A stretch of 64,000 nt of DNA, from assembly GCA_963930645.1 (NCBI GenBank), contig OZ005648.1, forward strand, positions 200,632,480 to 200,696,479. Reading direction: 5' to 3'. Under the pieces are notes generated by a model. The model did not search any database and was not told where the DNA came from. It was given only the letters and a program-made list of their open reading frames with translations. Positions 49,060-60,400 of the stretch are shown here, in pieces. The translations under genes and the position numbers were made by a program. This stretch comes from Salticus scenicus (taxonomy: Eukaryota > Arthropoda > Arachnida > Araneae > Salticidae). The number at the start of each line of letters is the position of its first letter. Position 1 is the first letter of the stretch.

Positions 49060-50770
49060 AAATAGCAAAAAACGGGAACATCTGATTCTAGAATAAACCG
49101 ATTTACTAATGCTGGAATAATGCCAGATCTCTATTCATTCACTAGTGACATCGGTTTAGTCAAAAGCATGCGCAATCATAACAAGCTAAATCATGAAAAA
49201 CTTTGATGATTGCGGTTTAGTGCCGCGAAAGAATCAAGAGAATAGTTAGTGCCGTTTCGAATTAGTGTTGCGCAAGCGCATTGACAGGAAAATATCGGTT
49301 TAAGACCGGGAGAAAAACGTTCTTTCAAGCCATGATTACGGTTTTATGTTACGCATGCGCGCTAGTATAATAAAAACCGATTCTGATGATGTATTCATTC
49401 ATTCAAAATTCATTCGTTTGTTTATTTTATCCATATCAGCATTTTCTTTTCCTTTTTTACTACAGCTTCTATAATTTGAAAATAAAATTGTGTTTACTAG
49501 ATAAGTGAACTAGTTATTCTTTGTTAATATTTTATGTAATTAATAATATTTTTTTCCTTAATTTTATTAATTTCAGTACAGAATATGTCGTTGTAACATT
49601 GTCAAAAATAAATGATCTCAAATATTAGTGTCATCTTAGATATGATTATTTTACTATTTAAATATCTAATTTTTATTTATTTCGAAGTCAGTTACTTAAT
49701 AGTATGTCGTACGGACATTTAAAAATAATTTTGAATATGGTAAGAGCTGAAACCTTTATTTTTATTTATTTATTTATATTTTTTTTTCTTTTCATGTGCC
49801 CCAAATTATTCATCTACTAATTTTATTTCCCTATTCTGAGCTAGTTATTTAAGTCTTTTGGTAATTTGTAATATTTGATGTACTTTAATCTAAAATAAGT
49901 AAAAAGGTTAAATTTCAATTTAAAAAAAAATAAAATTCGTGAATTTTTTAAGAAATTGTATTTTAGAATCTTGTAATGAAGAATTATATCGACTGGGAGA
50001 TTCAAGGCACTGTAGAAATTTATTTTCATGTGTTATTTTCAGCTCTTCTCGAAATTAGCGAATTTTTTGCTAACTGCCATTTTGCAATTCGATCAAATGT
50101 AAGTGGGGAATGTAAATATTTTAATGCATTAAAAAGAAATAATAAATTATAAAATTCTGAATTTATGAATTAGTTAAAAAATAAACAAATAAATTGAGTG
50201 AAACTTTGTGTTTTTAATGTTCTAAAGGTCACTCATAAAATGTCACATTGCGAGTATTATTCTATATTCTATTGTATGATTAGTGCTGAATTCTACAATA
50301 ATATGATCAGTGGTAAAACAAAATTCTGCTTTGCTTGTTGTATTAATTTCAAATGTACAAATTTTGAACAGCGGAAAAAAATCTTCTTGTAGTGTTGTGA
50401 AGTTTTGCGACAGTATTTTGTCACTGGCCCTGGATCATTATTAACTAACTGTATAGTAATTAAATTTGGCAACTTACGTTAATAATTTACTCTTTATTTT
50501 TATTTATTTATTTATTTTTTTTTAATCAATGTTGTGTATGTGTAGTCGAATATTTCATTATAATTATTATATAGCATTTTGTGCCTGACATTTTGTGAAT
50601 TGTGATGGTTAGTTTTTCTTACTTTACTTAAAAAAAAAAAAAAAAAAAAAAAATGGGCGGAATTTAATTTTTAATTGGAACCAAATCAATAGATTCAGTC
50701 AAAGGAGGTTTAGTGTAAATATGTACATATTATTTATTATTATTATTATTTTTTTTTTTTTTTTTTTTTT
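49060..50770. other. Non-coding interior of the hAT
   Basis: Several inverted and direct 'cggttta' and 'gcgcatgc' words occur at 49060-49390. The rest is AT-rich, with poly-A at 50630-50653 and (TTA)n plus a T-run at 50730-50774. No ORF with domains. Confidence 0.4.
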
Positions 50771-50891
50771 TTTTAGTTCTCTCCACTTTTCATTAATCCA
50801 GATACTTATTATTCAAGAATCAATTTAATTTAGTAATTGAATTTGGTATAGCCCACTTTCGATAAAACTAATGTAAATACATACTTGCCTT

Positions 50892-53489
50892 GTGATTTTT
50901 AATATACAAAAACATTTTTTCTCTATGACTCTGTTTAGTAAATTTTTAGATCCTGGCAAAAAATACTTAGCTTCACAGCAGTATTGTGCCCGGTACAAGG
51001 ATATTTATAGGGATATCCTTGGATCGACATCCAGTTACCTATTATCTCCTCCTCCTTTACTACAGTTTAGAACATGCGGTTCTAATAGATGTAAAACTTG
51101 CCCTATGGCCTCTCACACACAATTGAATAGTAATCACTCTTTGGTTCCATTTTGTCAGGCATACAATGTTATTTATAAAATCAATTGTGGTCATTGTAAA
51201 CTTAGTTATATTGGTGAAACTTCAACTCCTCTTCATCTACGCATTAATCAGCATCGATCAGATTCTAAAAACCTTTCAGCTGCATCTTCTAAGTCAACTA
51301 TAGAATTACAACACTTTAAATCACATAATTTTAATTCATGTACTATAGAGATTGTAAAAATTCAGAAAAATAAAAGTGAGCGTCTATTTCTTGAATCAAA
51401 ATTTATGCAATACTATAATACAATTTATCCATATGGCCTAAATTCCGAATACTTTAGTAAAACTATTAAAGCATTTTCTAACATCAACCCTCTACATGAT
51501 TATTCGACTATTTATGCACAACTTAATCACAAAATTAACAATAAAACTTCTAGAACTAAACGAGGTAGTAAAAAAACAGATTTAATCTTTTCTAAAAGTG
51601 CCATTATTAAACTCATTTCAGATCTACAGACTAATTACTTATCTAACTATAACTGGTTCATTATTCGAAAATTTATTTTTGCAATTAAAAAGAAATACTT
51701 AGTAAACTTTCTGAATGTCTTTCAAAGCCAATCCTATAATAAACATTTTTCAGACATTTTTTATGATATTATAATGTACAAAATCAAACAATTTAATTTA
51801 AAACTTAATAAAAAGCCCAACAAATTTAAAACAAATACTCAATTAATTGTGAATTTTACAAATCAAATATTGAACAGTATTAACATTACGTCTATCATTA
51901 ATGACAAAGAATGTTTGTTTCCGATTAAAGATTTAAATCTATCTCGTACCTTCAAATATCCTCTTCCTCTTGGCAGAAAGATATTCAATTATAATTCTGT
52001 ATCTAAGTCTACCTCTTTTACTAACACTGTAACCTGTAAATGCAATGATCCTTCTTTCTCAAAATTTATTGACAGAGACCATGGACACATTATCACGGGT
52101 AATCTCAATATTATTGATAATTATCAATTAAAAAAATTCATGAAATTTGGCACCAAATTTAGACTTTCAGTTAAAACTAGCATTCCACAAATCTTTCAAC
52201 AGTTTTCTTATGACCTAGATTTATTTATTTATAAAATATCTATTACTCATAACAAACCTATTGCCTACTTCACTCAATGGAAAGTTTTAGTGTTACAAAA
52301 AATCAAAAATGCATTATTTATCAATTCTTCAAATCTGGTGTTATTTAAAAAATCTGTACTTCTTAACTCAATCAAATCACAACAGGATGACTTTGTGATC
52401 ACTTATGTTGACAAATCACCTAATAATTATGCCATTATTTGTAAATCCTACTATCTCTCTATTTTAAACTCATCAATCAATAATAGTAACATCTTCAGTT
52501 TAACTAATAATAACCTTATTATTAATAACCGAAAAATACATAATTACTATAAACTACTTCAACTTCCCTTCAATAACTTTAATTATCCTTATATAGTTCT
52601 CATACCTAAGTTTCACAAATCTCCAATTAAATTTCGCACTGTCACTGTTGGGTGTAACACTTATAACAACAATGCTAATAAAGCTCTACTGGATATTCTA
52701 AAACAAATTTACAAATGTACTTGCAAAGTTGATAATTTACACTGTCTTAAAAATAGCTTTCAATTAATTCATTACATAAAATCGCTCGATTCAATAGACA
52801 ATATTATGACTTTTGACTTTCAAGATCTTTTCAATAATATTGAGTTATCAGATCTTAGTAATATCATTTACAGTCTTTTTCAAGAATATAAAGCTCAAAT
52901 TAATCTTCCTTACAATTTTAAAGCAGAAAAATTTAAAACTCTTCTTAACTTTGTTATCCATAATAATTATATCTTCCACAACAACGCTATCTATTTGCAA
53001 CAATTAGGCATCCCACAAGGAGGTTGTAGCTCCAGTATTTTGGCAGATCTCTATCTTTATTATTATGAAAAGCAAATTTGCAATGATGATGTTCGATTTT
53101 ATCGTTACATCGATGATATTATTGTATTTTATCTCAACAAGAACTCACAAAATGGCTTTTCCTTCAATTATCCACCTAATTTAAAGCTAACTCAAAATAC
53201 TCTGACTAATCAATCAATTAACTTTTTAGATCTAAAAATAATCATCGATGGTAATAAACTTTACACAGATATCTATGACAAACGGCAAGATTTTTGTTTT
53301 AATGTCAACTTATTTACACATTTTAATTCATGTCTGCATCTTTCGGTATTTAGAAACATCATCATTAACCATTTATTTCGAATTAATAATTTATGCTCTG
53401 CAAAGTTTAAAAACAAGAATATTAATAAACTGATCACAGCCACTGCTAAAATGGGTTTTCCTAAAAACTTTGTATTTTCTATTTTATAA
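50892..53489 (+). CDS. Naiad ORF: N-terminal GIY-YIG endonuclease and C-terminal reverse transcriptase
   Basis: 865 codons with no internal stop. Residues 62-75 carry a Cys/His cluster (C62, C67, C70, H75) as in Penelope-type endonucleases. The GIY-YIG domain spans about 90-175, with VIYKI at 93-97, SYIGET at 105-110, R117 and the likely catalytic E168. A linker contains the CxC motif (CKC, 382-384) followed by 'HGHIITGN', a hallmark of Naiads. The RT has YIVLIPKFHK (567-576), catalytic D642 in 'TFDFQDLF', GIPQGG (706-711) and YIDD (739-742, D741 and D742). The order is the reverse of canonical Penelope. All catalytic residues are present, so it may be active. Spider Naiads with selenocysteine are known; this frame has no UGA. 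An alternative start is Met12. Confidence 0.93.
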   Translation: MIFNIQKHFFSMTLFSKFLDPGKKYLASQQYCARYKDIYRDILGSTSSYLLSPPPLLQFRTCGSNRCKTCPMASHTQLNSNHSLVPFCQAYNVIYKINCGHCKLSYIGETSTPLHLRINQHRSDSKNLSAASSKSTIELQHFKSHNFNSCTIEIVKIQKNKSERLFLESKFMQYYNTIYPYGLNSEYFSKTIKAFSNINPLHDYSTIYAQLNHKINNKTSRTKRGSKKTDLIFSKSAIIKLISDLQTNYLSNYNWFIIRKFIFAIKKKYLVNFLNVFQSQSYNKHFSDIFYDIIMYKIKQFNLKLNKKPNKFKTNTQLIVNFTNQILNSINITSIINDKECLFPIKDLNLSRTFKYPLPLGRKIFNYNSVSKSTSFTNTVTCKCNDPSFSKFIDRDHGHIITGNLNIIDNYQLKKFMKFGTKFRLSVKTSIPQIFQQFSYDLDLFIYKISITHNKPIAYFTQWKVLVLQKIKNALFINSSNLVLFKKSVLLNSIKSQQDDFVITYVDKSPNNYAIICKSYYLSILNSSINNSNIFSLTNNNLIINNRKIHNYYKLLQLPFNNFNYPYIVLIPKFHKSPIKFRTVTVGCNTYNNNANKALLDILKQIYKCTCKVDNLHCLKNSFQLIHYIKSLDSIDNIMTFDFQDLFNNIELSDLSNIIYSLFQEYKAQINLPYNFKAEKFKTLLNFVIHNNYIFHNNAIYLQQLGIPQGGCSSSILADLYLYYYEKQICNDDVRFYRYIDDIIVFYLNKNSQNGFSFNYPPNLKLTQNTLTNQSINFLDLKIIIDGNKLYTDIYDKRQDFCFNVNLFTHFNSCLHLSVFRNIIINHLFRINNLCSAKFKNKNINKLITATAKMGFPKNFVFSIL

Positions 53490-53644
53490 AAAAAAAAAAA
53501 AAAAAAAAGCTGTGTACACTCTTGTGTATATCAACAAAAAAATTATAAAATAATAAAAGACAATAAAAAAGGTGGCGGTTGGGTGGGCAGATGTTTGATT
53601 ACGGAGGTGGGGTGGTGTTGTAAGGCTGGATGGTTGGGTGGGTT

Positions 53645-54241
53645 TGTGAAATTAAATTTAAAAAAAAAAAAAAAAAAGTAGAAGGCTTGTTGCATTTGCT
53701 TTGTATTACTATGCAAACTTTCATTTTCCAATAAAATTTCAGATTTTTCCTTTTTGAGTTGTCAACTATATTTAATGTTCTAATTATACTGTTAAACACA
53801 ATGTGATCAATCGGTGAATTTCATTGTGGCTTCGTGGCTTCATTGTTGTTCATCTGCTTTGAAATTTTGCATTTTTAAATCCATATGGTTCCTGTTCTGG
53901 TTGTGGCAGGCTGGGGGAGTGTTGCCGGCGTAAAACTAGTGTAACCCCAGAGGCAAGTCACAAGTCTTGCCGCCTGCCTCCTTCTTCCTATCTTGTGTTT
54001 CTTGGGTTGTTTTTTCATTAATTTTGATAAGTTTATGGTTTTAAGTTAAGATTTGTTGTTTTACTTTATTGATTCGTTTGTTTTTGCAGACTGTTAATTA
54101 ATAGATCTGGTTTCTTTACATTAATGTATTTCATCCACTGATGATTTTTTTTTTTTTTTTTTTTTTTATCTTATTGGTCATTGGTGTTTCAGTGATCTTG
54201 TATCTGTTGCTTGGCTTCTAATATGCTTAATAGATCATCTT
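53645..54241 (+). repeat. Naiad 3' tail (structured, reference copy)
   Basis: Aligned with 60-337, 4520-5125 and 12705-12790 (minus). It contains the three-way-junction block 53905-53978 and a terminal hairpin in which 'tgatct' near 54194 pairs with 'agatca' just before the (TA)n tract. It follows the Naiad stop codon by about 155 bp on the same strand, so I assign it to the Naiad. Confidence 0.7.
53905..53978 (+). ncRNA. Three-way-junction fold in the Naiad 3' tail
   Basis: The outer stem is ggcaggc (53905-53911) with gcctgcc (53972-53978). The first branch is tgggg (53912-53916) with cccca (53945-53949). The second branch is ggcaag (53952-53957) with cttgcc (53966-53971). All pairs are perfect and the junction has only two linker bases. 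The older copy at 4768-4841 keeps both branches perfectly and six of seven outer pairs. It is not a hammerhead: the ctgatgag and gaaa core is absent. Confidence 0.6.
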
Positions 54242-54439
54242 TATTATATATATATATATATATATATTACTTAATAGCATTAAACCATTCTATCTTTATC
54301 AGAAGCGGATTTTTTTTCCCCCCAAAATGTCTCATTTTAGTTAAAAATATATTTCTGTGATAAAGATAATAATTTCGAGGAAAAAAAAATAATTTTGATA
54401 AACTGACGTAATTTTTCTATGGCCAATTGCTGATTTTCA

Positions 54440-55030
54440 AGTTTTAAATTCTTCTATAAGTATACATTACACTTGTAAGAATTTTCAACTTCAGATTTTT
54501 GGTGAATGTACACGCTTTGAGAAGTCTAGAACACGATTTGATCATTTTTAAAAATTATCTGTCTGCTCGCATGAATGAAAGAAAAAAAAAAATCCATCAA
54601 AAAAGTTTATATATTTCGTAAAAATTCTTACATACTTGTACCTTGATATAAATTATCACTTATCAACACTTTGTACATATCGCTATACAGTACCCGATAT
54701 AGTCACGTTTTAGAACATAAGGATATAATAAATACTTTCCAGTATATGAAAAATTGTTGTATAAATGTACGAAATAAACAGTAGGAATTATTTTTCACTG
54801 TGAAATTCAAAAACAATTACCTAGTAAACCAGGATATAATTTTTACTTATGTAAGTGTATAGATTTCCTCCAGCGAGAGAAAATTTTCAACATGAGTATA
54901 ATTCAAAACATTTAAAACGAGTGATTGAACCATGTGTCTGTGAAAATTTGAAACAAATTTATCCACTGCCCCCCCCCCCTCTTTTTTTCTCCATTGGAAG
55001 ATAAAACAAGAACGAAAAATTATGCAGTAC
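54440..55030. repeat. tactttctt-family relic
   Basis: Shares 'gtacacgctttgagaagtctagaacacgat', 'tgtctgctcg' and 'aaaacgagtgattgaaccat' words with the family at 7517 and 16513-16590. It ends near a C-run (54970-54979) and lies within the 48960-55606 hAT. Confidence 0.45.
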
Positions 55031-55606
55031 GCATTGATTATTAATAATTTCCAACTATACGTAACAGTTGTATCATATAACTTTCAATTTTATTTTCTTA
55101 TGTTAACACAAAACAAACACAAGCACTAAAAGATAAAGAGACGATAAAGGAAGAGAAAGATAAAGGAAGACAAATAGACTAACTGAATTTACAATCGCTC
55201 TTAAACATTGTTGGAAAATGTTCATAAAAGAAAATTCAGTCCATAGATTATAATTGCAGTCCTTAATATACCTGAATATTTTGGTGTAGCCCTGTAAATC
55301 TGAAGGTAACAAAATCATATTCATCTCTTTCGTCGATGATGCAAGTTGTGATGGCATATTTCCGGACCATTCTTACAAGTGCCTCTAGACCATCACTAAT
55401 TCCCATAGCGAAGTACTAGTGTGACGTTAAACACAACCATTAAACTATAATTCATCTGTACATGCTGAAGAAAACTGCTAAAAATAGCTTTGAGTAGGGA
55501 CAAATCCCTACAAATGGCAATACTGCATTAAATCAGTTTATCCTTATATCAATATTTTAGATGAACGATATATCAATTTAAGATATATCAATATCGCCCA
55601 GCACTA

Positions 55607-55769
55607 CCAGGTACCCAGTGAAGACTAACCTTATTATAGGAAGAAAGCTCATAAAGAACCTTGTAGCACTCCCAAACAAGAAGTAAAGTGAAAGGAGAGC
55701 CACTTGACTGTCAGAACACGTACGGATGGTTAAATTATGATAACCCCTGTCGAAGCACATCTTACTGCA
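55607..55769 (-). pseudogene. Non-LTR retrotransposon RNase H, second piece
   Basis: On the minus strand this reads 'TIRTCSDSQVALLSL', the third conserved block of LINE RNase H (Asp in CSDSQ), then a frameshift and 'VSLHWVPG'. It lies between the two hAT insertions. Joined conceptually to the pieces at 63731-64000 and 48907-48959 after removing one TSD copy each, the reading frame carries across both junctions. Confidence 0.8.
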
Positions 55770-56966
55770 GTGCTGCCAACTCTCCCGTTTTTACGTTTTA
55801 ATGTGTATTTCTCCCGTTTTTCTAATATTTTCGAAAAATCGAACTAAAAACGCTATTTTTTGACAATTCGTAGGTGCCATCTTTCCAGATTTACGAAGGC
55901 CTTCCAATTCACAATCTTTCTGCATCCACAACATAAATGTCGATATTCATTTAAAACTTACTTTATGAGATATTAGAATCTCTAAAGAAACGGAATCCTT
56001 CAATATTTCTCGCTTACGTAATTATTTTTAACTCCCCTGCCCCCCCATATTTTCCTATCTCCAATTAGTAATCGGTGATCAAATGCTCTTTCGAACTCTT
56101 TTGTTTCTCATTCTTTCTCCATCTACAAACCACAACAAAAATGTCAATATTCATTTTAAACTTGCTTTATTAGATTCTAGAGCCTATAAAGTAGTAGAAA
56201 GTTTAACAGTTCCACCTCCCCCCATCAAAAAAAAAAAAATCCCTTTCTCCTATTAGCTTTCTCATTCTACAACAAAAGAATCAAACATTTTCCCCTGGTT
56301 TTAAAAAATGTAGGGTACTGCTAGTTTAAAAAAAAAAAAAAAACTTTTTAAATTCTTGAGGGCGATTTGAATTTTTAAGGACACATTTGGCATTTAAAAT
56401 CCAAACACTTAATTTAAAAATTTAGTTATAAATATGTATACAAAAAGAAAAGAGTCTGTTTTTAAACTTTTCTGTACTTTTATTTGTTGTTAATGTGCTG
56501 ATTGTCACACACAATAGTTTTATTTATATTTACAGCATTTAGGTTATTTTCTACAAATGCAGTAATGGGGGGGGGGGGGCAGGAAATAGATTGGGGCAAA
56601 GTGTTTCTTTTTTTTTTCTTCCAAACAAGGCGAGGTGCAGCACCCTCCTTAAATTATCTGGGGAAAACTCTGAATCAATGTTCATAAAAACATCGATCCA
56701 GTTGTTTTATTAGATTTTAGAACCAACTGAAGCGATATAGGGGTTCAAAATTCTTTACATATGTAGTTATTTTTAGACTTTGTTAATGAACTTGTTAACT
56801 ATTTGTTTTTCCCCAATAAGTTTAAAATATAAATTATCAAACAAAAGTTATATTAGGTCTTTTTAGTTAAAAAAGTATCATGTATTGAATAAAATAATTT
56901 TGTTTTGTTTTTCTCCACGAAACCGTAAATCTCCTTTTTTCTCCCTTGAAATTATGTAAAATCTCC

Positions 56967-57452
56967 TGGCTTTGCAGCCAACATAGAATTTCGACTAAAT
57001 CAATTTATGCATTTCGAATTAGGGTTGATTAAATTTATAATCTCGGATTAAGGATTTCGAACGAGTTTATTTAAATTCAAATTTGCAACTTTTACTTAAA
57101 CACAAATCAGGATATAATTAAATGAGAATAAGTTTAAATCTACTTACCCCTCTGCCAGCAGTCCGGGATTAGTAAAACTAGAACTGCCAATACATAGACT
57201 CTGAAACCTACGATATCCTTGAAACTACACTTTATTTGATACATGACTGATTTAATATTGATTATTAATATTTAAGAATGATGAATGGAAATATTATGAA
57301 TACGATTATAAGATTTTTAATAGTTCAGATTCTATTGTTCCGAGATACCTTGTACCTCGTCCGGATTCGAAAACCGACTGAAACAAAACTGCTCAGCGCC
57401 GTTCTAAATCAGTTCCTATGTGCGCACCTTCTCCTTCTCCTCCTCCCCGACA
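56967..57452 (-). repeat. 3' LTR of BEL/Pao (486 bp)
   Basis: In element orientation (minus) it starts TGTCGGGG and ends AAAGCCA. It is identical by eye to 63181-63660 apart from one extra 6 bp in the tcc-repeat at its 3' plus-strand end. The 5-bp TSD tctcc lies at 56962-56966. The ORF stop codon (57416-57418) lies inside this LTR. Confidence 0.92.
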
Positions 57453-60400
57453 TCCTCCGGGGGGGGGGGGGCTGAGCATGGCAGACTGGCGACTCTATTC
57501 ACCGGTCGTTTGATGACTCCAGATGGTGTCTTCAGAGTGACGATTCTTACGATGCCATCATCTCCAGGATGGACTTCCAGAATTCGGGCAAGGGTCCAGT
57601 GTGCTGGCTGAATAGAAGGTTCCAAGACCAGGACTAGCTGACCAGGTTGCAGATGTGTATTGCCGCTCGTCCACTTTTCTCTTGATTGGAGTGACGTCAA
57701 ATAAGACTTGGCCCATGTACTCCAAAATTGCTTCTTGATCTGCTGGACGAGTTTCCACCTGGAAGAAAAACTGGTACACAATGGATTAGTTTGGTTAAAA
57801 GAGTGTTCAGGAAGCTGGAGAAGCGGAGCCCCAATTAAGAAATGTCCCGGTGTAAGCACTAAGAAATTATTGGGCTCGGTGGAAAGTGGGACTAAGGGGC
57901 GAGAATTTAAGCAGGCTTCAATGTTAGTTAGAATCGTAGCACACTCCTCAAACGATAGGCAACTGCCTTTACATGTTTTAAGTAAATGGCGTTTGGCCAA
58001 TTTAACGGAAGATTCCCATAGGCCGCCAAAGTTAGGCCCGTAAGGTGGCATAAAATGCCAATGAATTTGTCTATTTGCTACAAATTCCTGAATAGTGTTG
58101 GTTTTTGAAAGTGTCACGAGTTTCTTCAAATGGGCATGGGCACCAACAAAGTTGCGTCCGTTGTCAGAATAAATGTCAGTAGGATAGCCTCGACGCGCTA
58201 TGAATCTTTGTAGGGCATATAAAAAATGTTCAGTTGCTAAGTTCGTGACTAATTCGAGATGAATTGCCTTGGTGCTCATGCAGATGAATAGACAAATATA
58301 GGACTTAAATTTTGTTTTTGTTCGTTTATGTTCACACTTTGTTTGAATAGGGCCTGCATAATCAAGGCCAACATGTTGAAATGGTCTACAAGGGTTGACT
58401 CTTGCACTGGGAAGGTCACCCATCATTTGTTGAATTGGGGTCGGTTGGACTTTGGCACATGTGACACATTTACGAAGCTCTTTTTTCACAGTGGATCTAC
58501 CATCAGGAATCCAGTAAGACTGGCGAATGAGATTTAATACTAGGTCGACACCTCCATGAAGACTATACGTGTGAAAATGTCTTATTAATGTCGATGTAAA
58601 AGGGTGATTTTTAGGTATGAGTATTGGATGTTTAGTATCATAGGGCAGAGTGATGTTTTTATCAATTCGACCTCCCACTCTCAATAGATTTTCGGAATCA
58701 AGAAATACATGGAGATTTTTTAATTTACTGCTGTTTGCCACGGGTTGGCCGCGCTGCAAAAGGGCGATTTCTGAAGCAAAGGACCTTTGTTGGACGAATT
58801 TAATAACAATTTTTCTAGCTTCTGAAATTTCTTGTACTGAGACTGGTCCTTTCAATTTTGTAGCATTTCTAATATTATTTATAAATCGCTTCATAAATGC
58901 AATTACACGAAAAAGTTTATTACTTGATGAAAATTTTGAAACCAAATCCTCTATAACGGATTCTTGCTTTGGAATTGACTCTATTAGTCCAGGAATTCCC
59001 ACAATTGTACATGGTACTGAGGTAGCAACCTTGGACTCATGATCTGAGACCGGAATCTTTGACCAATCAGGTCCAGACCACCACAAGTTAAAGTGGTGTA
59101 ATTTGTCGGGTAACAGCCCACGGGTTGCACAGTCTGCTGGGTTAAGTTTGCTTGGTAAGTGATGCCATGATGTGGGGTCTGTGAGAGCCCTAATTTTGGT
59201 TACTCGGTGTAGGACATATGTGTTGCCCTTTAAGGGTGGATTTAAGATCCAACTACGGGCGATTGTTGAGTCTGTCCATAGGAGAATGTCCTCAACCTGA
59301 TAATCCAGCGAGCTCTGGACGACTGCCAAAAGTTCCGAGAGTAATACAGCCGCGCATAGCTCCAACCTAGGCAAGGTAATGGGTTTTAAAGGAGCTACAC
59401 GGGTTTTAGCTGCAATCAATTTTAAAGATGAGTTCTGACTTGGGCGTATATAAATTACGGCAGCATATGCCTTTGTGGACGCATCACAAAATCCCAGAAT
59501 CTGGAAAATAGGTTCAGACTTCAGGTCTAAAAATCTGGGTACTGACATGGCCTTAAAGGAAGCAATTTTTTCATAAAATTCGTTCCACCTGGTTTGAATG
59601 TCTGGTGGTAAAGGATCATCCCAACCAAGTTTTAGCTTCCAAACATCTTGTAGAAGCAATTTTAAAAGAATAGTGGCAGGGGATAACAGACCCAAAGGGT
59701 CGAAGATGCGTGCAATTACGGACAATAATTGTCGTTTAGTTTTAACGTTTTCTTCTGTGTTGACGCCAACCTGCAGTGTATCCGATGTTAAATTCCAGTT
59801 TAGTCCTAAAATACGTTGGGATTGATCGGGGTTTAAGGATAATTCCTGATTTGTTGATTTTAAAGGTTCTGGGACCTGAACTAGAGCTTCCACATAATTT
59901 GAAGCCCATTTTCGCAGCTTGAAGCCCCCAGCATTAAATAATGCCTGAAGGTCTGTGACCAATGATTGAGCGGCTTCGATTGTTTCAGCACCTCCAAGGA
60001 AATCGTCCATATACAGGTTGTTGCGGGCAGCCTGCACAGCTACGGGAAAATTGGGTTCTTCATCGTTTAATAGCTGTAATATGGTACGCAGGGCTAAAAA
60101 TGGAGCACAGGCTGTGCCATAAGTAACAGTGTTCAATTTATACACTCTGAGTGGATCTGAAACATTGGCCCTCCAAAATATTCTTTGAAAGTCTGTATCA
60201 GGCTCTGCGACTAGAACTTGCCTAAACATTTTCTCGATATCACTCGAGAGGGCGACTTTATTTAAACGAAATCTAATTAGATTGCTAAAAATACTGGATT
60301 GGAGTTTTGGCCCTTTGTACAAATAGGAGTTCAGGGATTTGCCATTTGTAGTTAAGGCCGACGCATTGAACACTACCCGTAGTTTTGTAGTGCTACTATT

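Larger units (their letters stand above)
50775..54241 (+). mobile_element. Naiad-type Penelope-like retroelement, apparently complete
   Basis: It starts after the (TTA)n/T-run at about 50774 and ends at 'gatcatc' before a (TA)n tract (54243-54268). It contains one long ORF, an A18 run, a GT-rich minisatellite (53573-53645) and a 600-bp structured 3' tail. Insertion between microsatellites is a described habit of Naiads. No pseudo-LTR was seen upstream of the ORF. The 5' limit is inferred. Confidence 0.8.
48960..55606. mobile_element. hAT element, 6.6 kb, perfect 8-bp TSD, host of the Naiad
   Basis: The TSD ccaggtac lies at 48952-48959 and 55607-55614. The left end 'taggactgggc' and the reverse complement of the right end 'tagtgctgggc' match at 9 of 11, followed by 'atatcgat' words at both ends. 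No transposase is seen. Without the Naiad (about 50775-54241) it is about 3.2 kb. The insertion is in the RNase H of a non-LTR element. Confidence 0.9.

Noticed and set aside
53170..53489. Selenocysteine insertion (SECIS) element for the Naiad
   Set aside because: The ORF has no in-frame UGA, and no RUGA...GA core was found in a suitable stem in the tail.
54130..54150. Hammerhead ribozyme core ('ctgatga') in the Naiad tail
   Set aside because: The 'ctgatga' word is not followed by paired stems or a 'gaaa' segment, and the other copies lack it.
57708..58043. Plus-strand ORFs across 57.4-62.5 kb
   Set aside because: They are antisense shadows of the BEL/Pao polyprotein.
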